Shown here in pieces: positions 1 to 9,609 of a DNA stretch of 64,000 nucleotides; the stretch's first letter is position 1; each line of letters starts with the position of its first letter. Source of the stretch: Phaeosaccion multiseriatum (Eukaryota > Ochrophyta, other classes). Location: assembly GCA_965112735.1 (NCBI GenBank), contig OZ218951.1, positions 4,464,001 through 4,528,000 on the forward strand, in the 5' to 3' direction. Made by a program: the position numbers and the translations under genes. The notes beneath the pieces are model-generated. The model was not told the DNA's origin and made no database searches. It was given only the letters and a program-made list of their open reading frames with translations.

Positions 1-302
1 ATACATTCGAGTGGAGTGCTTTGAAGGAAGGCAAAAAATTCAGTCATCACACGCTGCTCTCCTGCCTTCCGAGGCAGGTGAGAGATCACTACATGTACTA
101 TCGTCAACACATCAACACGCGATGATTGATGCTGATGTTGCATACAATAACGCAAAATATATACATCGCGGGTGAGTCAGAGCCAGCCACCCCCCCCCAA
201 CCCAAGCCAGAGGCCAGAGGCAACGCCCAAAGGCCCAGCCCCGAAGTACAAGTAGTGAATCAACTCTCAACTCACGCCACTCACTCGACGCACTACACTC
301 AC
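1..302 (-). other. Intron of the formate/nitrite transporter gene, running to the left edge
   Basis: Reading the minus strand, the last visible transporter exon ends in G-F-D-H followed by AG|GTGAGT at 302. I see no continuation of the family's conserved S-V-A-N-M-type segment in these 302 bases, so the next exon should lie beyond the window. No other gene is recognisable here. Confidence 0.5.
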
Positions 303-1339
303 CTATGGTCGAAGCCAATGGCCACAAAGGCGGAGATGGGCAGAAATATGCTCACAAACTTGCTGGCGGCGTCATCACAGCCCGCCGACATGTACACCGC
401 CATACACACGAGCCAGTTGCACAGGATGCCTCTAAGGAAGGCCGCGGAGAAGGTGAGGGAAGACTTGGCGGAGGCAATACCCACGACCCCGGCGGTGGTG
501 GGGAGTACCTTGGCACCGACCACGAGGGCGACCATAAGAAGACTGCCGAGGAAGTTGCCCAGGTAGGACACGATCCAATTCTTGAGGAGCTGTTTGTTGG
601 TCACCTGAGAGGGGAGGGGAGAGGGGGTGTATAGATAGATAGACAGATAGAGAGATAGATAGATGCATTCATTGGCGAGAAACAAGAGATGAGAGAAAAG
701 GGGGAGTGAGGGAGATTTAAAAAAAGAAAGAAGAACAGGGCAGGAATGAACTTGTGTGGACAAGACATGCGGACTCCTTCTTGTTTTCGTGCGTACCTTT
801 CCTTCGATCCTGGCGGCAGTGACCATGGCAGTGTTTCCTGTAAACAGCTCGCCGCCTCCAACCACGGTCATGTACAAGCCGAACGGCAGGCCAAAGGCGC
901 CTGCAATAAGCTGTTTCAGCCCAGGGTTGGCCGAGGCAATGCCAGCGCAATTTCCCCCCACCAGCAGCATCAAGAGCCCTCCAAAGGCAATGTGGCACCC
1001 GCTCAAGATGCCCAGAGAGAAGATCTTGGAGGCTGGCATGTTGCCCTTCTTCTCTCCCGCGTTGACCGCGGTCTGGTACATGTCTGCAGGAGCGGTGACG
1101 CCCATGCGCAAGCTACTGCTTGAGGCCTTTCCAACGGCCCTACGGCTGCTGCACCGCCCGCCTTCCAGGGAAATGCTGGGACTGCCGCTGAACCGAGAGG
1201 ACGGCCCGTGGTATGCGCCAACAGGTGGCATGCTCAGGCTTGCTGAGGGCACCAGAAAAGAGCTGCATCGGAGGACGCTAAGGCCCAGGAAGAGAGCAAT
1301 TGCGGCCAAGACGGTGGGGCGGACTGGGGACACCTTCAT
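303..1339 (-). CDS. Formate/nitrite transporter family protein, plastid-targeted type (3' part missing)
   Basis: Predicted pentameric FNT-family channel for formate, nitrite or related small anions. Two exons are visible: 797-1339 and 303-606, joined at K|V by GTACGC...CAG. The ATG at 1339 is preferred because it opens a hydrophobic signal segment (A-A-I-A-L-F-L-G-L-S-V-L) followed by C-S-S-F-L-V-P, resembling the Phe-containing cleavage motif of plastid bipartite leaders in algae with red secondary plastids; a Ser/Arg-rich transit-like stretch follows. The mature part has FNT signatures: L-S-G-C-H-I-A-F-G, G-G-G-E-L-F-T-G-N, N-W-I-V-S-Y-L-G-N-F-L-G, R-G-I-L-C-N-W-L-V-C-M-A and F-D-H. The last helix and C-terminus lie off the left edge. 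It shares a 162 bp divergent promoter with the glutaredoxin gene. Plastid location and substrate are inferred. Confidence 0.88.
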
Positions 1340-1501
1340 GGCTAGCGTAAGTCGTGCAAAGATCGCGAAAGTTCTGCTCGAAATCACGAAATGTTCCCTC
1401 GTTCCCAAAAGGAGCGTCACCTTCGCACGGTAGAATCCAGGGAATCCTGGCGACGCCTCTCCTGGCTTGAGCCATCGTCTTGAGGAAAAACAACGGGCGT
1501 C
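1340..1501. promoter_or_regulatory. Divergent promoter interval, FNT (left) and glutaredoxin (right)
   Basis: Only 162 bp separate the two opposed start codons (ATG at 1339 on minus, ATG at 1502 on plus). No TATA box is obvious. A shared bidirectional promoter is inferred from spacing only. Confidence 0.4.
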
Positions 1502-4447
1502 ATGGTGGCCCTAGTAAAGGACGTCACGAGCGAGAGCGACTTCGAGTCCCTGACTAGCGGCAGTGGCAGGAACTGCGTCATCTTCTTCTGGGCGGATTGG
1601 CATGAGCCATCCAAGCCGGGGGGGCAGATGAGCGAGGTGTTTGAGCAGCTGGCCAAGATGCACGGCGCGTCAGGAGACATCTCCTTCCTGAAGGTACGCC
1701 TGATTTGATTTATTGGTTGGTTGAAGACAGGACGGGGTGGAGACGCACAGCAGGTGTGAGTAGGTAGGGTAGCAGAGGCGGGGCAGGGCAGAGGGCGTCG
1801 GAGCAGAGGAACTGGGAGAGCGCCACATGTCTGCATCGTGTTTGCAGTAGCACGTCACGTCTCCCTCAGACAGAGCTAGCATTATCGCCGTCGATCTCTT
1901 AACACTCATGTTTGCAAGAGGTGGTCGGGGGGCCTCCAATTCGCTCTTCTCGCCCACGCCCACCCCTTCCTAACCCTGCCTATCGCATTCTCTTCTGCAT
2001 CCAGCACTGTGGATCGGGCTATGGTCGTTTCCTTTTGTGTGCTCGGATAGTAAGCGGTTCACTAAGCGGCCTTTTTTGTCTCCCTTTGCCTCCCTCCACC
2101 TCCCCTCCCTCCGTCCTACCCCGTCCCCCCCGCCCTGTCCCGCTCCGCCCCACACCCACACCCAAATCCCTCACAAATGGCAACAGGTGGAGGCGGAGGC
2201 GTGCCCCGGCCTGAGTGAGCGCTTCAGTGTGTCCCTGGTGCCCTCCTTCCTCTTGATGCAGGGAGGGAAGCTGGTGAACACCGTCCAGGGAGCGGACCCC
2301 CCGGCCCTTCTCGAGGCCGTCCAGGTTCGTACGGGTACTGTACAGAACGTTACAGTACAGGTGCGGGGTGGGAGGGAGGGAGGCCCCCGTGTTTGGGCTT
2401 CTTCGGAAGAGCGGCTTTTCTCTCGTGGATGGTTAGCCGCCATGCCACCCGCCCGCCCGCCCGCCCCCACCCACCCCCAACTCTAGAGACATGCCACTCA
2501 CTCAAGAACATGCGGGAAGGGAACTGCCTTAGCTTTTTGTCGCGCTTCCACTCGAGGTGGTTGTATCGAAGGTTGCGTCGTCGTTCGTAGGTAGCAGAGG
2601 ATGAATCAAAAGCAGACCTTCTCCCTCTCTCTCACTCTCACTCGCTCTCTTTCTTCGGCTCCTCTCCACCTCTCTCTCCCATATCTCCCTCGTTTCTCCT
2701 GTCCCTCCCGTCATACCATACCATGGGTTACAGGCATTTGCGTCCTCCGCAGCAGTGCAAGGAGGAGGAGGAGCGGCGGCGGCTTCGGTGTCCGGTCCAG
2801 CAGCAAACGTCTCTCCCAGCGGCGCGAACGATGATGCAGCAGCGGCGGCACTGCTGACCTCTCGCCTGAAGAGAATAGTCGGGTACGTACTGCCCGAATG
2901 CCAGATGAAGACATACCCCGCCTCCCTCCCTCCCTCCGTCCTTGGCTGATGTCATCCATTGTTTATGACAGGGGTGGCAGTGAGGGCCGTGAGGGGCACT
3001 TAGCATGAGTCAGTGGAATGTCTATTCATGTTTTTTTATGGGGAGCTTCCACTCCAGCACACCCGATCGGACTGGGGTAGCCCCGTCCGTTCGTCACTTC
3101 CGCCCCCTTCTTCCTCTCTGCCTTGCGTATCTTTATTTCGACTCTGTGCGTATCTCTGAAACGAGCTGATCTGAACTGAACTGAACTGAACTTCACCCAT
3201 TTGCCCGTCGCTCCCCCCCCCCGCCCCAACGCCCCCTCCCCCAACCCCGCCTCCCTCCCTCCCTCCCCTCACCATCCCAAATTGCTTCAATTACGGCTCC
3301 AACAACTGGAAATTGCCTTCGTCACCCACCCTCCCACTCTCCCTCCCTCCTCTCAGTGCCCACCAGTTCATGCTCATGATGAAGGGCAGCCCGAAAGACC
3401 CCAAGTGCAAGTTCAGCCGCAAGGTGGTGGCCACGCTACACGAGGGGGGGGTGGACTTTGGCAGTTTCGACATTCTCAAGGACAGTGCCGTCAGGGAGGG
3501 CCTCAAAAAGTACAGCGATTGGCCGGTACGTTGGTAGTTTATGTAGGTAGTTACGTAGTAGCGCTGCAGGGAGGTGGATGTGGAGGTATACGCTGCAGAG
3601 GGGTACTTCAGTAGCTTCCTTTGGTCCCTTGCAGACTCCCTTGGTCCTTTGGCCCCTCCTCCTCCCTTCTGTGACGCTCCTCTCTCTCTCTCTCCCTGCC
3701 CTCCCACCTCCCCTGTTTCTGTTTTGTGTCCCTGTCTTTCTTTCCTTCTTGTCTTCCTGAAACTGTCGTTCCTTCGGTCGGTGTGTACCCCACAACGCAC
3801 CATTCCAACCCCCCGCCCCCCTTCAGACATACCCTCAGCTGTATTGCAACGCTCAGCTCGTGGGAGGTGCGGACATTATCGCAGAGATGGCGGAGGGAGG
3901 AGGAGACATGCGAAAGAAGATCTTGGAGGCAGTCGGGGCAGACACAGCACAAGTTGACGGTACCGCAGCAGCAGCAGCAGCAGCAGCAGCAGGTGGTGCA
4001 GCAGGTGGTACAGCAGGTGGTGATACAGCAGGGGCTGCCGTGAGTGTGGAGGAGAGGTGTAAGGCGTTGGTGTCGGCGGCGAAGGTAATGCTCTTCATGA
4101 AGGGGGACCCTGCAACACCCCGCTGCGGCTTTAGGTAAGGGTGTGTGTGTGTGTGTGTGTGCGTGTGTGTGTTCGTGTTTGTGTTGTGTGTGTGTGTTTT
4201 GTACGGCTTGTCACCACCATCACCTGCTGAAACGGCTGTAACAGAACTGACCTCACTGTTCCTTCCCCCTCCCCTCCCCTCCATCTCCTCCCCCAGTCGG
4301 ACCATCATCGAGATACTGCAGGAGGAGGATATCGATTTCGAATCTTTCGACATTTTGGACGACGACGACATCCGGCAGGGACTCAAGACGTACAGCAATT
4401 GGCCGGTAAGAGACCTCACCTCCCCCACAAACGCACACGCACACAGA

Positions 4448-4487
<40 letters not shown>

Positions 4488-4535
4488 TTTCCCTCTCCTG
4501 CAGTCAGTCACGCGTATCCTTCGGACTCCGCTCGC

Positions 4536-4586
<51 letters not shown>

Positions 4587-4945
4587 GTTGTTGTTACCTT
4601 GCCCTTCCCCTCGCCTTTGCCCCCATCTCTTTGAACGAATGAACGCTTCCTTTGAACCCATTGAATACCCCTCCCCCCCCCCCCAATGCCTCCCTCCCCT
4701 GCCCTTCCCTCTCCGCGCCTCTTTACGTGACGTGTGACGTGCATGCCCTGCTGTATCACCAACCAACTGCTGCTGCTGCCCTGCTGTTGGCCTGCCCCTG
4801 CCCTGCTCCTGCCCTGCTGTTGCTCTGCTGCGCCGGCCAGACGTACCCGCAGCTGTATGTCAATGGAGAGCTGGTGGGGGGGCTCGACATTCTCAAGGAG
4901 ATGCGGGAGGACGGAAACCTCAAAGAGGCCCTGGGGATAGCCTGA
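1502..4945 (+). CDS. Multidomain monothiol glutaredoxin (PICOT / Grx3-4 type)
   Basis: Likely cytosolic-nuclear iron-sulfur and iron-homeostasis protein of 389 aa. Seven exons: 1502-1693, 2187-2324, 2734-2882, 3357-3525, 3827-4134, 4297-4405 and 4841-4945; the phases agree and sum to 390 codons with stop. Residues 1-110 form a thioredoxin-like domain ([12 protein letters not shown], then V-P-S-F-L-L-M) in which the usual W-C-x-x-C is absent, as in PICOT proteins. An Ala/Gly linker follows. Glutaredoxin domain 1 has P-K-C-K-F-S instead of C-G-F-S, with D-W-P/T-Y-P-Q-L-Y. Domain 2 has the canonical R-C-G-F-S, N-W-P/T-Y-P-Q-L-Y and G-G-L-D-I-L. Both domains are split at the same two places (after C-x-F-S in domain 2, and after W-P in both), consistent with internal duplication. 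The linker carries poly-Ala/Gly from a GCA repeat. Identification is strong; the consequence of C-K-F-S is unknown. Confidence 0.93.
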
Positions 4946-5514
4946 GAGGAGAGTCGAAGAGATAGAGCCTGAGAGAACGTGATAAGACTAGCCCGAGAGG
5001 AGGAGGAGGAGGAGGAGGAGGAGGAGGAGGAGGAGGAGGGCGGACTGAAGGAGGCGCTGGTGCTCGGCTGGGAGAGAGCCCGACGGAGGGAAAGCCTGTG
5101 AGAAGGAGCCTGTGAGAGTCTGCTGAGAGAGCTTTTCCTCTCTTCTTCGTCGTCGGTGCGATTATGATCGATTGCTTTCTGTTACATACGTATGCGCACT
5201 AAAACAGCAGAGCCTACTACATATTCTTGTGACGCCTCGTCCCTTCTTTTCAGTTTATTGGCCCCTCTGTGCAATATCGAGAACCGATAAAGATGCGCTC
5301 ACAGAGCTCCCATACACCTCCATTCCTTCCCCCCCTCTACCCTGGGCGTGACGGGCGGGTGAATGCATCCCTGTCCCGTCCATCCAATGCCATCCATCCA
5401 TCCATCCACTGCCATTTATCATCTACCTGACGCGGGGTTTCCTTGTCCAGCTGCGTCACCTCCAATGCCATCCCCCTCCATCCACTGCCATCCATCCCTC
5501 CCTCCCTCCATCCA
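4946..5514. other. Glutaredoxin 3' flank; no gene recognised
   Basis: A GA-rich tract with a (GAG)n run (4999-5039) follows the stop codon, then unique sequence and C-rich CCATCCA-type repeats (5385-5515). A short stretch near 5440-5460 is copy 1 of the TTGTCCAGCTGCGTCA repeat also seen near 5795 and 5930. Confidence 0.5.
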
Positions 5515-5960
5515 CCCATTCGTGAGGAGGTGCTGCCTGCCAATCACCCGGACCTGGCCAGCTCGTACATCAACCTCGGCGGCACCTTGCCCTGCTTCAT
5601 GAGAAGTATGCCGAGGTTGTTGTACGACCTGGCTAGGTCTGGGTGGTTGGCAGGCAGCACCCCATCACCAATCGCCATGGCCTTGCGTTGGAGCGCCTCC
5701 GCCTCCTCCACCTTGCCCTGATTGCCATCCATCCTCTACGTGACGGGTGGTTGTAGACACTCCTTCATGCAGTTGTCCTTGTCCTCGATTGTCCAGCTGC
5801 GTCAGCTCCACTGCCACCCCCCTCCATCCACTGCCATCCACTGCCATTCACCCACCCATCCATCCAACCACTGCCATCTATCCTCTAGGTGACGGGTGGT
5901 TGCAGACACTCCTCCATGCAGTTGTCCTTGTCCAGCTGCGTCACTTCCACCCTCCTCCAG
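5430..5960. repeat. Dispersed repeat unit around TTGTCCAGCTGCGTCA, three copies
   Basis: Related blocks lie at about 5443-5470, 5755-5820 and 5905-5955. The last two also share GACACTCCTYCATGCAGTTG upstream of the core, and each is near CCATCCA-type repeats and a TCTAGGTGACGGGTGGTTG-like segment. The third copy forms the last codons of the fatty-acid-binding-protein-like gene. The origin is probably the same TPR repeat family. Confidence 0.55.
5515..5735. pseudogene. Inverted pair of TPR (kinesin-light-chain-type) gene fragments
   Basis: On the plus strand 5528-5585 encodes E-V-L-P-A-N-H-P-D-L-A-S-S-Y-I-N-L-G. On the minus strand 5735-5605 encodes K-V-E-E-A-E-A-L-Q-R-K-A-M-A-I-G followed by G-V-L-P-A-N-H-P-D-L-A-R-S-Y-N-N-L-G and L-L-M-K-Q-G-K. 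These are the classical 42-residue TPR units of kinesin-light-chain-like proteins. The two fragments face each other, about 51 bp of near-complementary arms (roughly 7 mismatches by eye) around a loop of about 30 bp, so the DNA could form a hairpin. Neither side has a complete gene, start or splice context; I read it as a relic of an inverted TPR duplication. Confidence 0.6.
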
Positions 5961-7698
5961 CGCCGCTTGGTGACATTCTTGGCCCCTGTAGATAGGTTAG
6001 TCAAGTGCAGCTCCTGAGCCACACCCATGCCTCGCTCGGTGAGGGTGCGGTGCTCCACCAGCTTGAGGCTTCCTCCTGAGGTGGGCATGTTTGTAGTTAC
6101 TTGGATGCTGTCCAGCCGCCCTGCCACACGCAGCTCCACGAGCGTCTGTTGTGTGTGTGTGTGTGTACATATGTGTGTATGCAGGGGGGGGCAGGAGGGA
6201 GGAGAGGGAAGGGAAGGAGGTAAATAGGTAGGAAGGGGGGGAGGAAGGCAGGTAGGTAGGTACGTGGGTAGGTACGTGGGTACGTAGGAGGGAGGTAGTG
6301 AGGGAGGGTCGATAGGCACAGAGACGACCAGATGATGGAGCGACCAGAACAGGACAGGACACGGGGGAGAGGGGGGAAAGAGGGCGAGGGTGCAGGAGCA
6401 AAGCAACAGTTACAGAAGAGCAACAATTGGACGGGGCGTGTGAGTGCACTTCTTCAATTGTCTTCGTCAAGATGTGTACTACCAGAATATATAGCGGACG
6501 GGTGTGGGTGTGGGTGTGGGTGTGGGGACTCACGTGCTTGGGGCCCTTTCTCGCGGGGGTGACTTTGTCTTTCCCCAGCGTGTAGATCTCCGTAAAGTTA
6601 TTGATCTTGGTCTTTTTACAGACAATCATGAGTTGGTTGTCCAGGCTGCAAGCAAGAGAGAGAGGAGGAGGGATGGGATTGGGGGGGGGGGGGGTAGAGG
6701 CGAGGAGACAGAACGAAGGTCATTCGAGTGAGTCATGGGAGTCAACAAACAACAACACAAATCTATCTCTCGTCTTGCCAGCCTCCTTCCCCACACACCG
6801 CACCCCCCCTCGGCACCACAGCCCCTCCTCTGTCTACTCACATGATAGTGTTCCGCGTCTCGGCATCCTCCTCGCTCTTTAGTTGGGCTTCAATGGCCAG
6901 GTCTGCCACGCCCATGGTCCGCAGATAGGCCTCCATGTTGTTGCTCTTATCCTTGACGAGGACCCAAGAGCCCGCGAGGGTGAGGTGCGGGTTGGCCACG
7001 GCTGCGGCGAGAGACACTGGGACGGCCGCCTTGGCCGCTGCTGCCAGCTTCTGAGCGACTAGCGACATTGAGACTTGCTGCTGAGCCTGCGCCTGAGCTG
7101 CCGCGGCCGCTGCTGCTGCTTGCTGTTGCTGTTGCTGCTTTTGGAGTAGCAACTGCTGCTGCTGGAGCTGCAGGTGCTGCTGCTGAAGCGCTGCAGCCTG
7201 CTGTCGCTGCTGCTGCCGCTGTTGAGCTAGCTGTGCCTGCTGTTGCTGTTGCTGCTGCAACAGAAGCTGCTGCTGCTGCTGCTGGAGCAGCGCGTGATGC
7301 TGGTGCTGCACCTCGGGCTGCGCCGGCTGAGGGAGTTGGGGGGCAGGAGCAGGGATGGAGCTCCCGGGAGCCCCAAGAACTTGCCCCTGCTGGTACTGCT
7401 GCTGCTGCTGTGGAACGGGAGAGTAAGTAGGCACGCCAGGTGCTGCGACTGTCGTCGGCGTGGGAAAGGCGACGCCTCCCACTGGCGCAGCAGGTGGAGG
7501 AGCTGGAACTGCCTGTACTGCAGTCACGGACACGCCTGGATCACCTGCTATTGTTACTGTTACCGCTGCTGGTGCGGGTGGTAGCTGTTGTACAGCTGCT
7601 CCCGGGGCGGAAGGTCCAGGAGCCGAAGTGAAGGGGGCTGGGGCCGGAGGAGTGTTGGAGGTGGTGACAGCGACGCCAACCCCCGCTGAGGAGGCCAT
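5885..7698 (-). CDS. Poly-Gln protein with C-terminal fatty-acid-binding-protein-like (calycin) domain
   Basis: Predicted 409 aa, three exons: 6842-7698, 6534-6645 and 5885-6145, phases consistent. The ATG at 7698 is the first Met of the frame. Residues 1-235 are low complexity: Pro/Ala/Val-rich, then long Gln tracts mixed with Leu and Ala. Residues from about 255 look like an intracellular lipid-binding protein: G-S-W-V-L-V-K-D-K-S-N-N-M-E-A-Y-L-R-T-M-G-V matches the family's G-x-W...Y-(L/M)-K-x-(L/M)-G-V opening; internal strands include I-V-C-K-K-T-K-I-N-N-F-T-E-I-Y-T-L-G and K-L-V-E-H-R-T-L, ending T-K-R-R-W-R-R-V-E. Family members are normally about 130 aa without such an N-terminus. The last 17 codons derive from a dispersed repeat. 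A role in binding fatty acid or retinoid-like ligands is inferred. Confidence 0.65.
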
Positions 7699-8055
7699 TA
7701 CACGGTCTTCCTGCTCATATGCCAATCAAGAAACACCCACGGTCGCCAAGGCCCAGCCGCTGGTAAGGGAGGAGAAGCAAGAGGACGCAGGAAGAAAGAG
7801 GATCGAAAAAGCGATAGAGCTGAAACTCAAACTCTCCTCATCTCGATCCGATCCAATCACAATCGATATTTCATCCAATCCCAAGTCACATCAACAAAAA
7901 ACAACCAAACAACAGAGATGTGGCCAGAACACATTATCTTCCTTTACGCCAGTCCTTTAGCCCATGGCTCGACGCTTTTCTGAGGAGGTACGTACTAAGA
8001 GCGGACCTTTTTCGAAGAATGAAAGGAAAGGATCAAAGAGGTGGCCGTCAGGCCA
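7699..8055. other. 5' flank of the FABP-like gene; no gene recognised
   Basis: Unique AT-richer sequence holding the presumed upstream region of the minus-strand gene at 7698. It has no convincing coding frame and no repeats of note. Confidence 0.4.
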
Positions 8056-8313
8056 AGCTCGTGTTGTGGAGGAACTCATCTCAGGAGGTGCTGACGAGGG
8101 GAGGGAGTGGTGGGCCACAGCGGGGCGGCACTGGAGCTTCTCTCAGGAGGGGCCTCTCTGGCAAAGGCTGTGGCGATGAAGCGTCTATTAAATTCCTCCT
8201 CCAGGGTGTGGAGAGACAGCACTTTGCTCCATTTTGCGCCACTTGCTTTGCGGGTTGGACCTGATGCAGGGCACTGACCTTCTCTTTGGCAAGGAAGGGA
8301 GGCTGAGCGTGTC

Positions 8314-8359
<46 letters not shown>

Positions 8360-8729
8360 CTCCAGGCGAGGTTTCTCGGGCCCCCGATAACAAAGCAGAA
8401 GCCTGCGGCGGCCTGCGGCCGAAAGTAAGAAGCTTGCAGAAAGTAGCGAGAAGCCTACCAAGTCCCCCATTTTTCTCCCAGCCTGAGAAGCCTGAAGCCT
8501 GACCACTGTCGACCCCTGACAAGGTTCTGAGGCGACCCAGGCCAGAACCTGGAACCTGGCCGGCTGACGCCGGCCAGAACCTGGAACCCAGAACCTTGTC
8601 TGGGGTCGACCACTGGCCTGCGGCCAGAAGCCCGAAGCCTGGAGGGGGCTACGGCAAACCTCGCCTGGAGCCGAAGAGAGAGAGAGATTAGCCCTGTGGT
8701 GCTGCAGGAGGTGGCAGAAGAGATGGCAT
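8056..8729 (+). pseudogene. Truncated ankyrin-repeat gene relic, related to the intact gene at 28873-30623
   Basis: The plus strand carries the 3' end of an ankyrin gene closely similar to the intact one at 28.9-30.6 kb. Visible pieces: A-R-V-V-E-E-L-I-S-G-G (8058-8090), H-S-G-A-A-L-E-L-L-S-G-G-A-S-L as DNA similarity near 8107-8160, R-Q-H-F-A and L-D-L-M-Q-G-T-D-L-L-F-G-K-E-G-R-L (8212-8310), and after an insertion V-L-Q-E-V-A-E-E-M-A-stop (8697-8729). Frames shift between pieces and most ankyrin repeats are missing. A 319 bp fold-back element interrupts it within a GA-rich site. Confidence 0.75.
8356..8674. mobile_element. 319 bp fold-back / MITE-like element inside the ankyrin pseudogene
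   Basis: Perfect 19 bp terminal inverted repeats, TCGGCTCCAGGCGAGGTTT at 8356-8374 and its complement at 8656-8674, enclose a second long imperfect inverted repeat (arms around ACAAGGTTCTG and CAGAACCTTGT). Both outer flanks are (GA)n, consistent with insertion into and duplication of the GAGAGAG found in the intact ankyrin gene. No coding capacity, so it would be non-autonomous. Confidence 0.7.
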
Positions 8730-8879
8730 GATAATTTAGGGTGGCCTGTGGTATGGTTTCGGCACTGCGCGAGGAGGGGGGGGGGATCGGGAACGGCACT
8801 CGTAGAGGCAGTAAGTGAGAGGGTAGGCAGGAGGAGGCGATAGGACTTCCCCCTTGAGTCATATGCACTGCTATAACAG

Positions 8880-9031
8880 ATTACGCTTGTGAAAGGGCCC
8901 TAAGCAGACCCCTTTCAAGCCCCCCTCCCCGCCCACCCCTCCCTCCCCCCGCCCCATGCTGATACGCCTAAAGTTTTGACTAAAAAAAAATACAACATCG
9001 ATATAGAAACTTCTCAATGCCCATCATTCTC
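8880..9031. other. Spacer between ankyrin relic and 5S rRNA gene
   Basis: Pyrimidine-rich, then AT-richer just upstream of the 5S gene. No feature recognised. Confidence 0.4.
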
Positions 9032-9149
9032 ACGGACGGCCATATCACATCGAGAATACCCGAACCCGTCCGATCTCGGAAGCCAAGCGAGGTCGAGCCG
9101 ATTTAGTACTACGGTGGGGGACCACGTGGGAATCGTCGGTGCTGTCTGT
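9032..9149 (+). rRNA. 5S ribosomal RNA
   Basis: The sequence contains the eukaryotic 5S landmarks in order: GGCCATAYCAC near the 5' end, CCCGTCCGATCTCGGAAG, CCAAGCGAGG, TTAGTACT and GGGAATCGTCGGTGCTGT. The two ends pair over nine positions (ACGGACGGC with GCUGUCUGU, allowing G-U). Length is about 118 nt, and a run of 13 T follows directly, a typical RNA polymerase III terminator. It is a single copy here, not in a visible tandem array or rDNA unit. Confidence 0.94.
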
Positions 9150-9163
9150 TTTTTTTTTTTTTG
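9150..9163 (+). terminator. RNA polymerase III oligo-T terminator of the 5S gene
   Basis: An uninterrupted T run directly after the 3' pairing strand of the 5S RNA. Confidence 0.8.
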
Positions 9164-9609
9164 CCAATATCTTTTCCTTTTGCTTTTGCTTATCGCTGCC
9201 ATACACACAGCCCAGGCCGGTAGGACCTTGTGCTCTATGAGGATCGAGTACGCTTGTCGGCCTGTTAGTGTATGGGCAGGACATCGACATTGGATATCGA
9301 GGACGTCTATTTTGGTCAGATTCGGGACAGTGGGAGGGATTCAGTGATGAGGCCGTGATGTGGCAAGGAAGGGGACAAGGACAAGGGGAAAGGCAAGGCA
9401 CTAGGACAGATGTCAGGACAAGCAATAAGTGAAGGGTGGTGTAAGACAGTAGCGCGTCTATCAATACATCATACTTCACATTCGATCACATCTACATTTC
9501 TTCTACGTCACTTGTAGGAGGGTTGGAGTGAGCAGCAGACCACTAAGAGGAGATTTTGCTGAGAGCTGTTCCGAGAAGGGTCGCCACTGCCCTGGCTCGG
9601 AGGCTAACA
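9164..9609. other. Intergenic; nothing recognised
   Basis: Mixed unique sequence with a short AAGG/ACAAGG-rich part (9362-9425). No coding frame or RNA signature that I can support. Confidence 0.4.
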
